Below, in pieces: positions 45,345 through 54,199 of a DNA stretch of 64,000 nucleotides. Position 1 is the stretch's first letter. Each line of letters opens with the position of its first letter. A program made the position numbers and the translations under genes. The notes below the pieces were generated by a model. The model was not told the origin of the DNA. It did no database searches and was given only the letters and a program-made list of their open reading frames with translations. Source of the stretch: Streptomyces sp. NBC_01237 (GTDB lineage: Bacteria > Actinomycetota > Actinomycetes > Streptomycetales > Streptomycetaceae); contig NZ_CP108509.1 in the NCBI RefSeq assembly GCF_035917275.1, forward strand, positions 558,001 through 622,000, read 5' to 3'.

Positions 45345-45925
45345 ACACGTGGAACCGAACACGGTTCAATGGAAATTGACTTTGCGCGTGCAGACTTGAG
45401 CGCCAGTCAGGCGTGGGAATTCTCCTGACGTGCGACCGATTGCCATTCCTGGGTCCTAGCTGGCAACAAGCAGGCGCCCATTCAGGCATTTTGCAGGACC
45501 AGGGGTCCTGAAGAGGCGTCACCGCAGATACCCGGGAAAGGAATTGCCAGCACATCCAGAGACGCACAGCCCCGTTCTGGGCAGTCGAGCTCCCACGCAA
45601 CAGGAGGTCCCGCAGACTCGAACATGTCCAGGTCAAGCGACGGAGGGAATCGCGACACCATCTACAACGAAGACGCGCTCCCCTTCTTCCGCGTCACGGA
45701 ATCACCCGCCCGAAAGAAATGATCTTGCCCAGTCGGTCAAGGTGAATTCTCTTCGCAAATTCAGGCGAACCGGAATTCCGTACACCCTGGTGATTTCCGC
45801 TTCGAAGCGGCAGGCATAAGGTCTGACGATCAGGCCGCTTCCGAGCCTGCCCCAGGATCCTCGGAAGTAGGCATCTCGGGGCCGTCCGACTGGACGGTTC
45901 CGGCGAATGCTCGGGAGAGTCAAGA
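45345..45925. other. gene-poor stretch
   Basis: An AT-richer 580-base region with only a weak 91-residue open frame (45544-45819) lacking third-position bias, ribosome-binding site and homology. It may hold the promoter of the ImmA/IrrE-MAB_1171c operon. Confidence 0.5.
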
Positions 45926-46519
45926 ATGAGTGCGTTGCGGGCGCTGAAATTGGGCGGCGAGATGCGTCGGCTGCGTCGCGAGTGCGAGGACCGGCTGTCT
46001 GGCCTGCCGATCCCGCACCCGTTCACCGTGCAACGGCTTGTGACAAGCATGGAAGTCGCGCTGGGCCGGACCATTCACCTGCTGCCGGTGGATGATCCGG
46101 ACGCGGATCTGCGCACCGCGTGCGGTCTGCGGGTGAAGGGGCTGTCAACGACGTACATACTCTTCCGGCGTCGGCCCACACCGAACCAGACCGAGCACAC
46201 GATCCTGCACGAACTCGTGCACGAGTGGGTGGACCACGGCACGAGCATTCCCCTGGTGGACGTACTGGACAGACTTCCGTCCGGAGTGCGGGGGAAACTG
46301 CTGGACGAACTGGGGCCGGGCGCCCTCGTCCAGGCGCGAACGCGCTACAACACTGCAGAGGAACAGGTCGCGGAACTGGGCGCCTCCGTGATCAAGCGGC
46401 AGGTCCGTCGGGCGACACCGCCGGGTGACGACCTGGTCAGTCAGTTGGAATCGAGCCTCTCCCACCCGGTGGCCGCACCGCGCGGGGCGACGGGTCAGAA
46501 TGCGGAGCAACTGTGCTGA
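45926..46519 (+). CDS. ImmA/IrrE-type metallopeptidase-like protein
   Basis: A 197-residue protein with the zinc-binding motif HELVHEW (residues 95-101) after QTEHTIL, typical of ImmA/IrrE/COG2856 peptidases that cleave XRE-type repressors. A glutamate after the helix is not obvious, but LGASVIKRQVRRAT in the C-terminus fits. It overlaps the MAB_1171c-like gene by 7 bases and is two genes from an XRE regulator, the known protease/repressor theme. Confidence 0.85.
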   Translation: MSALRALKLGGEMRRLRRECEDRLSGLPIPHPFTVQRLVTSMEVALGRTIHLLPVDDPDADLRTACGLRVKGLSTTYILFRRRPTPNQTEHTILHELVHEWVDHGTSIPLVDVLDRLPSGVRGKLLDELGPGALVQARTRYNTAEEQVAELGASVIKRQVRRATPPGDDLVSQLESSLSHPVAAPRGATGQNAEQLC

Positions 46520-47757
46520 GCGGCCTTATCTGGGCGGCGGCCATCGCCATGACGGCAGTTGCTCTGTGGCGCCTGCCGGCCCTGCGTCACGGTGATCGTC
46601 TTCGGCGGTCTCTGTGGTTTTGCACTTTGGCGTTCAGCGGGACGATCTGGTGCCGGGTGCCGCAGGTGAAGCATGCCTTGGACCACTCCCCCGTGACGGA
46701 CCTCTCCGCGCTGGGAAAGTACCTGACGTCCATGGGTGCGATCCTCGCGATCCTCAACTACATCACGGCAATCTACGCACGGCCTATCTCCGGAGTCCCG
46801 CCGCGGCACATCACCGTTTCGCGGCGGGTGAGCCGCGTCGCCAATGCGAGCGCCCTGGGGGCCCTGGCCGCCATGGTCGTCCTCTTCTTCACCGTGGTGG
46901 ACCGGAGCCGGCCGAGCGTTGACTTCGCCGCCGATCACGCCGGGCAGTGGGGTGCGGGGCTCTTCCTGACGATCGTGTACACGTACCTCGCGGCTGCCGC
47001 GTCAACCTGCTGCTACCAGTGGAGCCGCGCGAGTCAGCGCGCGGACACCCGGTCGTTGCGCATCGGGCTGACCCTCATGGCCGCTGCCATGGTCATCTAC
47101 ACCGTTTACCCCGCACTGCGCATCTTCACGGTCTGGTTCCCCACGGATGCCAGCTCGGTCACGATGCGCACCATCGCCGACTCCGTCAATCTGGTGGTAG
47201 CGGGGCTGTGGGCCGCCGGCGCGAGCATCCCGTCCACGACGGCGGTCGCGGCACGCTGGACGTCCCGGTGCGCACTGCGCACTCTTTACCCTCTGTGGCG
47301 GGATCTGATGCGCGCCTTCCCCCACCTCGCCTTCCAGCCGCCCGGGTCGGCCGCCAGGGAGATGATTCGCCTCTCGCCCCCGCTGGACGTGCGCCTGGAC
47401 CGCTGGACGCAGGAGATCGGCGATGCGGTGGAGCAGCTGCGTCATCACGCGGCCGAGGACCTGATGCCCTGTGCGCAGGCCGCGGCCGAATACCTTCCCG
47501 ATCCGGAACCGGCAGCCGAGGCTTACTGGATCCGTGCTGCCCTGCACAGCGCGGGCGCGGGAAAGCGGGCTCCACTCCCGGTACGGGGCCTGCCGAGTAA
47601 GCCCTTGAGCGATGCCCGGGCGGAGGGGTTCTGGCTGGCGCGGGTCACCCGCGCCTACACCGCCATGACGCCGGAGCAGGTGCGTCAGCTGCTTCAGAAG
47701 GCAGGGGCGCCTGCGAGCGGCAGCCCATACCCGGAAGGCCAAGCGCGTGCGGCGTAA
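46513..47757 (+). CDS. MAB_1171c-like multi-pass membrane protein
   Basis: A 414-residue protein with about seven membrane helices in the first 250 residues (such as LIWAAAIAMTAVALWRLPAL, YLTSMGAILAILNYI and VNLVVAGLWAAGASI) and a soluble tail with DVRLDRWTQEIGDAVEQLR, which is diagnostic of the actinobacterial MAB_1171c/DUF6545 family. Function unknown; annotated as putative transporter. GTG 46513 lies within the preceding gene. It is convergent with the XRE gene. Confidence 0.82.
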   Translation: MLSGLIWAAAIAMTAVALWRLPALRHGDRLRRSLWFCTLAFSGTIWCRVPQVKHALDHSPVTDLSALGKYLTSMGAILAILNYITAIYARPISGVPPRHITVSRRVSRVANASALGALAAMVVLFFTVVDRSRPSVDFAADHAGQWGAGLFLTIVYTYLAAAASTCCYQWSRASQRADTRSLRIGLTLMAAAMVIYTVYPALRIFTVWFPTDASSVTMRTIADSVNLVVAGLWAAGASIPSTTAVAARWTSRCALRTLYPLWRDLMRAFPHLAFQPPGSAAREMIRLSPPLDVRLDRWTQEIGDAVEQLRHHAAEDLMPCAQAAAEYLPDPEPAAEAYWIRAALHSAGAGKRAPLPVRGLPSKPLSDARAEGFWLARVTRAYTAMTPEQVRQLLQKAGAPASGSPYPEGQARAA

Positions 47758-47775
47758 CCAGTTGCCGCGTCGGAC

Positions 47776-48642
47776 CTACCGCGAACCGCCGTCCTGCTCG
47801 TGAGCGTTCTCGGCTGCCAGCAGTTCATTGAGCACGCTGAGCATCGCCGGGGAAACCCCGCCCTCGCCGCCACGCGCGGCGAGGGCGATGTCGCGCTGCT
47901 CCGCGAGGTACCGGATGTCCTCCAGTACGCGCCGCTCGACCGAGGCCCCGTCCTCGAAGACGATCGGGGAGACACCGAGCACCGCGCCGAGCCCTTCGAA
48001 GGCGATTCTCCGGGCCAGGCCGCTGAACACGTCGGTCGCGGCCATACCGGCGCGCAGGGCCGCGATCTGCGCAGGCTGGACGAGGTCGCTGCCCAGCTTG
48101 GCGTTGACGGCTGAGGCAACGTCGCTGTCGGACACGTCGGCGCCGGGGAATGCCGCCCGGAGAAGGGCTTCGAATCCTTCGGTCGGCGTCTTCCCGGGGG
48201 CGGATCGGTGTGAAGGTACGGACTCACCGAAAGATCTGGCCTCGGCAGCCCGCAGCTCCTCGCTGGTCACTCCGTACAGCTCCGCCAGCATGGCGACCGC
48301 GTCGGCGTCGAGTCGGCGCACCCCGCGCTCAGCGCTCCCCAGCAGGAAGCGGCTCAGCACCCTCGCCGCGTCTGCGGCAGCGCCCTGGGAGTAGCCCGCA
48401 TCGCAACGCAGGTCCACCAGGTCGGGATCGCCGTCCCGGGGGAACAGGACGTCAAGATCCTGGCCGAGCAGCTGTGCGATCTTGGGCAGCTTCTCCGCCG
48501 GAGGAAACGCCCGTCCGCTCTCCCACGTGGCCACGGGCGCGTGCGAGCCCAGGCCCAGCCCCTGGGCCAGGACGCGCTGATGCATGTCAGCGGCGCGGCG
48601 CACCTCCCGCAGGCGGCGGCCGTCGAAGCGGCGTGATGGCAC
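47776..48642 (-). CDS. XRE-family regulator with a second HTH-like domain
   Basis: A 288-residue protein starting at GTG 48642, chosen for CAGGAG 4-9 bases upstream; the frame can be extended to ATG 48708 but without such a site. Residues 10-65 form one XRE HTH (RRLREVRRAADMHQRVLAQG and ATWESGRAFPPAEKL). A second HTH-like unit follows (DLRCDAGYSQGAAADAARVL, VAMLAELYGVTSEELRAAE). The C-terminal helical part may bind the MAB_1171c/ImmA partners. A stretch with TACATCACGTAGG upstream may be its operator. Confidence 0.85.
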   Translation of the reverse strand: MPSRRFDGRRLREVRRAADMHQRVLAQGLGLGSHAPVATWESGRAFPPAEKLPKIAQLLGQDLDVLFPRDGDPDLVDLRCDAGYSQGAAADAARVLSRFLLGSAERGVRRLDADAVAMLAELYGVTSEELRAAEARSFGESVPSHRSAPGKTPTEGFEALLRAAFPGADVSDSDVASAVNAKLGSDLVQPAQIAALRAGMAATDVFSGLARRIAFEGLGAVLGVSPIVFEDGASVERRVLEDIRYLAEQRDIALAARGGEGGVSPAMLSVLNELLAAENAHEQDGGSR

Positions 48643-48708
48643 CTGTGCTCCTGAATGTGCTGGTGAGAGGGTCGGAGGCTGCGTCAAAACAACCCCTTGC
48701 AACATCAC

Positions 48709-49507
48709 TTTACATCACGTAGGTTTTCGTTGTGGGGCCGGAGGGTGACCTCTCTGCGGCCACCTCATCCCCCACTTCTCCAGACCGTGCGAGCGACAGT
48801 GCGCGCCGCCACGACCAGGCAGGACCCCACCCATGCCAGCGAACCAGTTACCGTTCCAGGGGCGACCGGCACTCTGACCGGCAGCCTGTCCGGGGCCCTG
48901 TGCGCGGCGACTGCCGGCCGAGTGAACGCCCCGGCGCCCGCCCCAGCGCTTGCGGCACCCAAGGAGCGGACGCCGTTCGGCGGGCGGGGCTGGCGCGCGA
49001 TGCGCCGCCTCAGCAGTCGCCGGTCAGCGCATGAGGAACGCCAGCACCGAGGCGCCCGCGGGCAACTGCGCGACCGACCCGCCCTGTGACTCTCTGCAAC
49101 TAGTACAGAGTTTGAGAACCAACTCTGGATCTTGGCACGGGACCGTGCGATGTTCGTCGTCCCCCAGGCATACCGCCCGGCACTACGAACATGAAGAGCG
49201 CGGCAGGCACCGACCAGACCGCGTAGGTCCGCATACAGCGGCGGCGCCCGAGAGCGCGAACTCCCGGACGCCGAACGCATAAAACGGCATACCCGCCCCG
49301 GCAAGGGCGAGATTGCCCACCATCACCACGCTGAGTCCTTCCGAGGGGCGCATCAGCGTGGCAACACTGCAAATGGGAGTATCGCATGCCTCCTGCCCTG
49401 CGTAAAAGGCCGTTCCGTACGGCCTGCGCGGCAGCCACCTCCGCTCCGGCGCCTCAGCGCCCCGAGCCGGAGCACCCCATCCCGGCCCGCCCCACCGGGA
49501 GCGGCCG
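48709..49507. other. intergenic region before the phage/ICE-like block
   Basis: An 800-base stretch. A CATCACTTTACATCACG sequence at about 48701-48720 and CTCTGCAACTAGTACAGAG at 49089-49107 (5-bp inverted arms) look like operator-type sites for the flanking genes. Open frames present (for example on the minus strand at 49183-49749) lack start signals and codon bias. Confidence 0.45.
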
Positions 49508-50401
49508 ATGAGCGCCGAAGCCCGCGAGTGGGTGTGGGAGCACAGCTCCAGCCGAGGGGCCGCGCGCCTGGTCCTGCTGTCGATCGCCGACCGGGTGGCC
49601 GACGAGCAGTGCATCTCCTGGGCCTCGCTGTCCAGCCTGGCCAAGCGCACGCGCGCCTCGGTCTCCACGGTGCGCGAAGCCGTCGAGCGCCTGCTCCTCG
49701 CAGGCGAGCTGGAACAGATCGACGACCTCGTCGGCCCGCAGCGCAGCACGGTCTACCGTCTGCCCCTCGCCGCCGAGGCCGTCGTAAAGACCCGGCGAGA
49801 GCAGCAGGAGGAGGGCGGCGACGCGGCGGTGTCCGACGAGCCCGACGCTCCCGCGAGGCTCCGGCTCTCAGCTCTGCGGCGGTACGGGATCCGCCCCCGT
49901 GAGGTGCCGGAATCCGCCGCGAGGGTCCGGAAACCGGCAGTACCGGAAACCGGCAGGTCGCGACGGAAACCGGCACACCGGCGTGCTGGCCACCGGCACA
50001 GCGATGTACCGGCCACCGGCACACAGAACCGTAGTGAACCTGATTTGAACCGGAGGTACAGCAGTGGTGCTGCCGTCCTCTCGGCTGCCGAGTGGCAGGT
50101 CGACCCGGCCACCCATGCCTGGCTCCGCCAGCAGGGACACCTCGACCGCCTCGGCGAGCAGGGCCTGCAAGCAGCCGACGCGAAGTGGCGTGCCCACCGC
50201 GCCGACTTCAAGCCGAGGCCGGCGGACGCCTGGAGCGCCGACTGGAAGTCCTGGGTCGCCCGAGAGCACGCTCCTGGCCGCCCGAACCTCCACGCCGTGC
50301 CCGGCAAGAACAGCACCACGCCTGGCGGGATGACGCGGGCCGAGGCACACACCGCCGCTCTTCTCGCCGCACTCGACGAGCCGACCGGAACGGAGGGCTG
50401 A
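49508..50401 (+). CDS. winged-helix protein, probable replication initiator-like
   Basis: A 297-residue protein. The N-terminal 85 residues are a winged-helix (LVLLSIADRVADEQCISWAS and ASVSTVREAVERLLLAGELEQ), the type found in phage/plasmid replication proteins and lambda O-like initiators. The middle (about 90-185) is Arg-rich and contains the iteron-like DNA repeats; the C-terminal block WLRQQGHLDRLGEQGLQAADA and then KWRAHRADFKPRPADAW is DnaT-like. It begins a plus-strand gene chain, which fits an element-encoded initiator. Confidence 0.65.
   Translation: MSAEAREWVWEHSSSRGAARLVLLSIADRVADEQCISWASLSSLAKRTRASVSTVREAVERLLLAGELEQIDDLVGPQRSTVYRLPLAAEAVVKTRREQQEEGGDAAVSDEPDAPARLRLSALRRYGIRPREVPESAARVRKPAVPETGRSRRKPAHRRAGHRHSDVPATGTQNRSEPDLNRRYSSGAAVLSAAEWQVDPATHAWLRQQGHLDRLGEQGLQAADAKWRAHRADFKPRPADAWSADWKSWVAREHAPGRPNLHAVPGKNSTTPGGMTRAEAHTAALLAALDEPTGTEG
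49927..50021. repeat. iteron-like direct repeats inside the initiator gene
   Basis: Five copies of CGGAAACCGGCA or GGCCACCGGCA within 95 bases, beginning at about 49928, 49944, 49964, 49987 and 50010, all in the same direction. The spacing (16-23 bases) and location in the middle of a winged-helix gene mirror lambda-type origins, where iterons lie inside gene O. Confidence 0.55.
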
Positions 50402-50403
50402 CC

Positions 50404-51117
50404 GTGGACCGCCGCGAAATCGCCGCCCTGCTGGCCTACCTCGGCCGCCTCGACCCCCGCACCATCCGCACCGGCCAGGGCGAAGCACGCGACCAGCTCG
50501 CCCAGTGGTACGAGCTGCTCGGCGACGTGCCGATGGCCACCTCGCACGGCTGGGACGTCCTCGTCGCCGCCCGCCAGCACATTCGCACCTCGCCCTACCA
50601 GATCCTGCCCGCGGACGTGGCTCGTCCCTGGGAGAGCTACCGGCGCGACCGCCTGGCCAGGCACTCCGATCCGACGCCGTCCGTCGACCCGGACGACCAG
50701 GCCGCCTGGACCGCCGAGCTGGTCGGCACCCGGCGTGCTGTCGCCACCGGCACCGCGCAGCCCGCACAGGCCCGGGCCATCACGACCGGCCGCGACGGGG
50801 TCGACCCGAGACTGCGGGCGAGACTGCGGGAGATCGGCTCCTGCATACCGCCCGCCGCCCGAGTCGCCCTCGCGCCCTACCGGCCCGCCCGAGCGGCACG
50901 CGAGGCAGCCGTCGCGCAGGGTCTGCCCGACGCTCTGGGTGTCCGGTGCGCGTGGTGCCTGGCCCAGCCCGGCGATCCGTGCCGCCGCCGGAGGATCGGC
51001 CCCGACGGCGGGGCTCGCGGGACCGCCCCGTGCCCAACTCATCCCAGCCGCCTCGACCTCGCCACCGCCCAGCAGGCCGAGCAGACCGAGCAGGTCCGAC
51101 AGCCCGCCGCAGCCTGA
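50404..51117 (+). CDS. zinc-finger protein of phage/ICE type
   Basis: A 237-residue protein from GTG 50404, 2 bases after the previous stop. The N-terminal helical part (REIAALLAYLGRLDPRTIRT, then GDVPMATSHGWDVLVAAR) is a conserved actinophage-type domain. The C-terminus has CAWCLAQPGDPCRRRR and CPTHPSR, that is C-x2-C...C with a His, the zinc-finger of small actinobacterial phage proteins. DNA or RNA binding is inferred. Confidence 0.7.
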   Translation: MDRREIAALLAYLGRLDPRTIRTGQGEARDQLAQWYELLGDVPMATSHGWDVLVAARQHIRTSPYQILPADVARPWESYRRDRLARHSDPTPSVDPDDQAAWTAELVGTRRAVATGTAQPAQARAITTGRDGVDPRLRARLREIGSCIPPAARVALAPYRPARAAREAAVAQGLPDALGVRCAWCLAQPGDPCRRRRIGPDGGARGTAPCPTHPSRLDLATAQQAEQTEQVRQPAAA

Positions 51118-51273
51118 CCTGCGCGCAAGGCCCGTGCGCCCCCGTCCGGTGCACCGCCCTCCCCACACCGTCCCGTCCCGGCTGCGGCGCACGCCTTCGT
51201 GCCGCAGCCGGCCCCCGACGCCGCGTCCGCCCACGGCCCCAGCGGCCGACGCGGCAGCCCATCGGAGATCCCC

Positions 51274-51906
51274 TTGCGCCACATCACCACCCACGACGCG
51301 CCGGCCACCGGTCTGCGCGGCATCGGAGACACGAGCTGGCACGTCCGCGGAGCGTGCTACGCCATGGACCCCGAGGATGCCGACGCGGTGTTCTTCCCCG
51401 GCCCCCGGGACCACGAGGACATCGCGGAGGCGAAGGAGCTGTGCGGCTGGTGCCCCGTACGACGTGACTGCCTCGACTTCGCCCTGGAGAACGTCCTCAA
51501 GGAGGGCGTCTGGGGCGGCCTGACCGAGGCCGAGCGGCGTCCCTTGCACGACGGCCTGCCCCAGCGCCTCGACTACCGACGTGTGACGGCCTTCTTCCGC
51601 GGACGCGACGTCCATCTCACCGAGGCCGAGCGGCAGGTCGTCATCGACCACGCCTACGTACGCGGCTGGCGGCCCGCCCGGCTCGCCGGCGCCCTGCAGA
51701 TCAGCCACAAGCACGCCCGTGACCTGCTCCGGCAGGCCGCCAACAAGGTCCTCGACCGTGACCGCACCTACGGCGTGCCACGGCCCAAGAAGAAGCGGAA
51801 GAAGACCTCCCCGACCACCATGGGTGCCCCCGCGCCGATCAAGCCCGGCACACGTCCTGCGGCGCCGCTGGCCTCGGCGTCCGCCCCTCTCGGGAAGGCC
51901 GCATGA
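51274..51906 (+). CDS. WhiB-family Fe-S regulator with C-terminal HTH-like tail
   Basis: A 210-residue WhiB protein. Cluster cysteines are C28, C57, C60, C66 (RGACYA, ELCGWCPVRRDC) and the G-V-W-G-G turn is at 78-82. The start is probably TTG 51274 with GGAGA upstream, because the longer frame (from 51199) has no site. After residue 110 it has an unusual extension with a second HTH-like unit (LTEAERQVVIDHAYVRGWRP and ARLAGALQISHKHARDLLRQ), perhaps a sigma-70 region 4-like fold. WhiB proteins bind sigma-A. Stop overlaps the DUF2637 start. Confidence 0.87.
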   Translation: MRHITTHDAPATGLRGIGDTSWHVRGACYAMDPEDADAVFFPGPRDHEDIAEAKELCGWCPVRRDCLDFALENVLKEGVWGGLTEAERRPLHDGLPQRLDYRRVTAFFRGRDVHLTEAERQVVIDHAYVRGWRPARLAGALQISHKHARDLLRQAANKVLDRDRTYGVPRPKKKRKKTSPTTMGAPAPIKPGTRPAAPLASASAPLGKAA

Positions 51907-53228
51907 CCCCCGCGGCTGCACACCCCGCCGTCGCGCCCGTCGGGTTCTGGGACCGGCTCGCCATCGTGGTCCTCGGCCTCGCCGGATGCGCCCTCAGCTA
52001 CGACGCCCTGCAGCAGATGGCCGTCGCCATCCACATCCGCGGATTCCTCACCTACCTCTTCCCCCTCGTGATCGACGGCTTCATCGCCTACGGGGTACGC
52101 GCACTTCTGGTCCTCTCCGAGGCCCCGCTGCGCGCCCGGCTGTACGTCTGGGTGCTCTTCGGTACGGCCACCGCAGCGAGTATCTGGGCCAACGCCCTGC
52201 ACGCGGTCCGCCTCAACCAGCAGACCACCCACTCCGGTCTGCGCCTGGGCGACACGGTCGTCGCAGTCCTCTCCACCCTTGCGCCCCTCGCCCTGGCCGG
52301 CGCGGTCCACCTGTACATCCTCATCACCCGCCACCACCCGGGTGCCGGATACGCGGCGGACCGGACGGTGAAGGTGTCCGGGAAGCGGAATACGGACCAC
52401 GGGCCCACCTCAACTCCTGCACCGGGCCGGACCCGCCCTGCAGGCCGTCCGGGAGAGGCTTCGGACCGCGGGCACAAACCAGCGTCGCAGGCGGGTCCAA
52501 AGAGCGTGGACCAGACCGCCGCGTCGGGCCAGGGCCACCCGCGGACCACGGACCAGGCCACCGAGACCGTCCCGGCGGACCACGATGCCCCGGCTACGGG
52601 TCACAGGACCAACTCCACCTCGGACCAGGCTGCGGGCCACGACCCGGCTGCTGCGGCCCAGCAGACCGTCGGTGGTCCGCAGGGCGTCGAAGGCAGTGGG
52701 CGGACCAGGAAAACCCCAGGTCAAGGCGCCCAGGTCTCCCATGGTCCGGCGGAGCACGACCGGCCGGATCAGGGGCACCGACCGGCCCAGGATCTTGACC
52801 CGGCGAGCGCGGACCAGGGTGCCCCGGCAGACCGGATGCCGGACCACGAGCACCCTCGGACCACGGACCGGTCCACCGAGCCCGCCGACGCCCCGGACCA
52901 CACGGACCAGCCCGCGGACCGTCCGGCGGACCACGACGAGGACGAGTCCTCGGGCGGACCGCAGGGGTCGCGGACCACCGACCACAAAACCTCGCAGGCG
53001 CCGCGGACCACGTCTGCGGACCAGAACGACGAGGTCCCGTGGGAGATGAAGGTCGAGGTCGCCCGCCAAGCCGCTCTCGAAGCGGGTCGTATGACCCGCC
53101 GGGTCATACGACCTCACCTTCGGCGCAACAACATCAGCATCAGCAACGAGGGCTTCCGCAAGCTCCAGGCTCAGCTGTACGCAGACCCCGGGCTCGCGCA
53201 CCTGCCCCGAACCACGAGGAAGCCGTGA
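51903..53228 (+). CDS. DUF2637 membrane protein with long repeat-rich linker
   Basis: A 441-residue protein. The first 155 residues carry four membrane helices (LAIVVLGLAGCALSYDALQ, YLFPLVIDGFIAYGVRALLV, LYVWVLFGTATAASIWANAL, VAVLSTLAPLALAGAVHLY), the DUF2637/SpdB-like domain found in Streptomyces plasmids and phages. A 240-residue Asp/His/Thr/Gln/Pro-rich linker with repeated TTDH and ADQ motifs follows; at the C-terminus a helical DNA-binding-like piece (MKVEVARQAALEAGRMTRRV) is seen. The linker DNA is a dense array of one octamer (see repeat). A spreading or DNA-transfer-related role is suspected. Confidence 0.78.
   Translation: MTPAAAHPAVAPVGFWDRLAIVVLGLAGCALSYDALQQMAVAIHIRGFLTYLFPLVIDGFIAYGVRALLVLSEAPLRARLYVWVLFGTATAASIWANALHAVRLNQQTTHSGLRLGDTVVAVLSTLAPLALAGAVHLYILITRHHPGAGYAADRTVKVSGKRNTDHGPTSTPAPGRTRPAGRPGEASDRGHKPASQAGPKSVDQTAASGQGHPRTTDQATETVPADHDAPATGHRTNSTSDQAAGHDPAAAAQQTVGGPQGVEGSGRTRKTPGQGAQVSHGPAEHDRPDQGHRPAQDLDPASADQGAPADRMPDHEHPRTTDRSTEPADAPDHTDQPADRPADHDEDESSGGPQGSRTTDHKTSQAPRTTSADQNDEVPWEMKVEVARQAALEAGRMTRRVIRPHLRRNNISISNEGFRKLQAQLYADPGLAHLPRTTRKP
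52394..53023 (+). repeat. polar CGGACCA repeat array, about 17 copies
   Basis: By eye I count about 17 copies of GGACCA, nearly all extended to CGGACCA and followed by C or G, in 630 bases, all on the plus strand. The copies use at least two reading frames: as T/A-D-H or D-Q, and as R-T-T, R-T-N or R-T-R. The repeat is therefore maintained at DNA level and not only as a protein repeat. Such polar octamers direct FtsK/TraB-type motors (KOPS, TRS) or act as ParB/initiator sites. Confidence 0.6.
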
Positions 53229-53419
53229 TGAAGACCTGCCACCAGTTCGACACCGTCCGCGCGGAGTACGAGCGGGAGATCGGCTTCATGCTCGCCCACT
53301 CCCGGCGGCACGCGGGCAGGCCGGCGGCGAAGTCCAGCGCAAAGCAGGCTGCATCGACGAAGCAGCGAATGGCCCGCGCGCTCTCCAGCCACGTCGGGCG
53401 CTGCCTCGAGTGCGGCTGA
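53228..53419 (+). CDS. small protein, 63 aa
   Basis: Starts at ATG 53228 on the last base of the preceding stop (TGATG). Sequence: an amphipathic helix with FDTVRAEYEREIGFMLAHSR, a basic middle and a C-terminal CLECG, perhaps half of a zinc ribbon. Small basic proteins of this kind are common in actinobacterial phage and plasmid operons. Function unknown. Confidence 0.6.
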   Translation: MKTCHQFDTVRAEYEREIGFMLAHSRRHAGRPAAKSSAKQAASTKQRMARALSSHVGRCLECG

Positions 53420-53505
53420 CCTGGCGAAATCCCAGCTCAACTCCCCTACCCACAAGGGGTGGCCCGGCTGAGTGCCGGGCCACCGCCCCGCTTAGGAGGT
53501 ACGCC

Positions 53506-54137
53506 GTGATTCCGCGTCCCCCACCGAACCCGACCCGCAAACGCACGCTGCCTCCGCACGACAGCTGGCGACCGAAACGAGCGCCGCGATCACCGCTGTC
53601 CTCAACCAGCAACCCTGCCCCGGCCCCGATCTGAGCGACGCCTTGGTCAGGCTCCACCAACTGACCTACCTCAGCGCACAATCCGCCGGCCACACAGCGC
53701 ACAAGGCCCGCGAACTGACCGCCCTGGCACCCCAAGACATCGTCACCAGCGCAGCACGCATCGCCCAGGAGCCAGGCCGTGACCGCTCCGGCGCCCCCGC
53801 CGAACTGCTGGCTCCCGCACACTGCGCCGCGCTGTACGAGATCACCCGAGGACGCGCTGTGGTCACCGAATCCATGGGGCGGCGGTACGTCAACAGCCGG
53901 GGACCCAGGATCCTGATCAGCACACTGCGGCACCTGGAATCCAACGGCCTCGTCGACTGCACTGAGGGCTCGGCCGCGCCCGCGTTCAAGGGCGCGCCAC
54001 CCCTGGACCGCCTCCGCCTCACCCCCGCGGGGGCGACAGCCGTCGCCTCCTTCATCGGACTCCCACCGGCCAGACCGGCCGCGCCGACCCGCGTGGTCCC
54101 TCCGGCCCCAGTCCAGTTGCCCTCCCGAGGCCGCTGA
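53506..54137 (+). CDS. winged-helix-like protein with probable frameshift near its start
   Basis: AGGAGG at 53494-53499 and GTG 53506 form an excellent start, but that frame ends at TGA 53632-53634. From about 53508 the codon bias belongs to the neighbouring frame, which continues to 54137 and has no ATG/GTG; its first alternative start is TTG 53643. One extra base in the CGTCCCCCA run would join the two. The C-terminal part looks like a winged helix (ALYEITRGRAVVTESMGRRY and ILISTLRHLESNGLVD). Either a frameshift mutation, a sequencing error or programmed slippage is possible. Confidence 0.55.
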
Positions 54138-54199
54138 CGACTGAGAGCTGCACCGTCCACGCCCCACCATCGAAGGGACGACCCTGACAAGGAATCACC

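Noticed and set aside
45544..45819. 91-residue ORF in a gene-poor stretch
   Set aside because: No third-position bias, no start signal and no recognisable domain.
48697..49749. Several open frames before the initiator-like gene
   Set aside because: Composition is random-like, and starts lack ribosome-binding sites; the minus-strand frame 49183-49749 overlaps the real gene at 49508.
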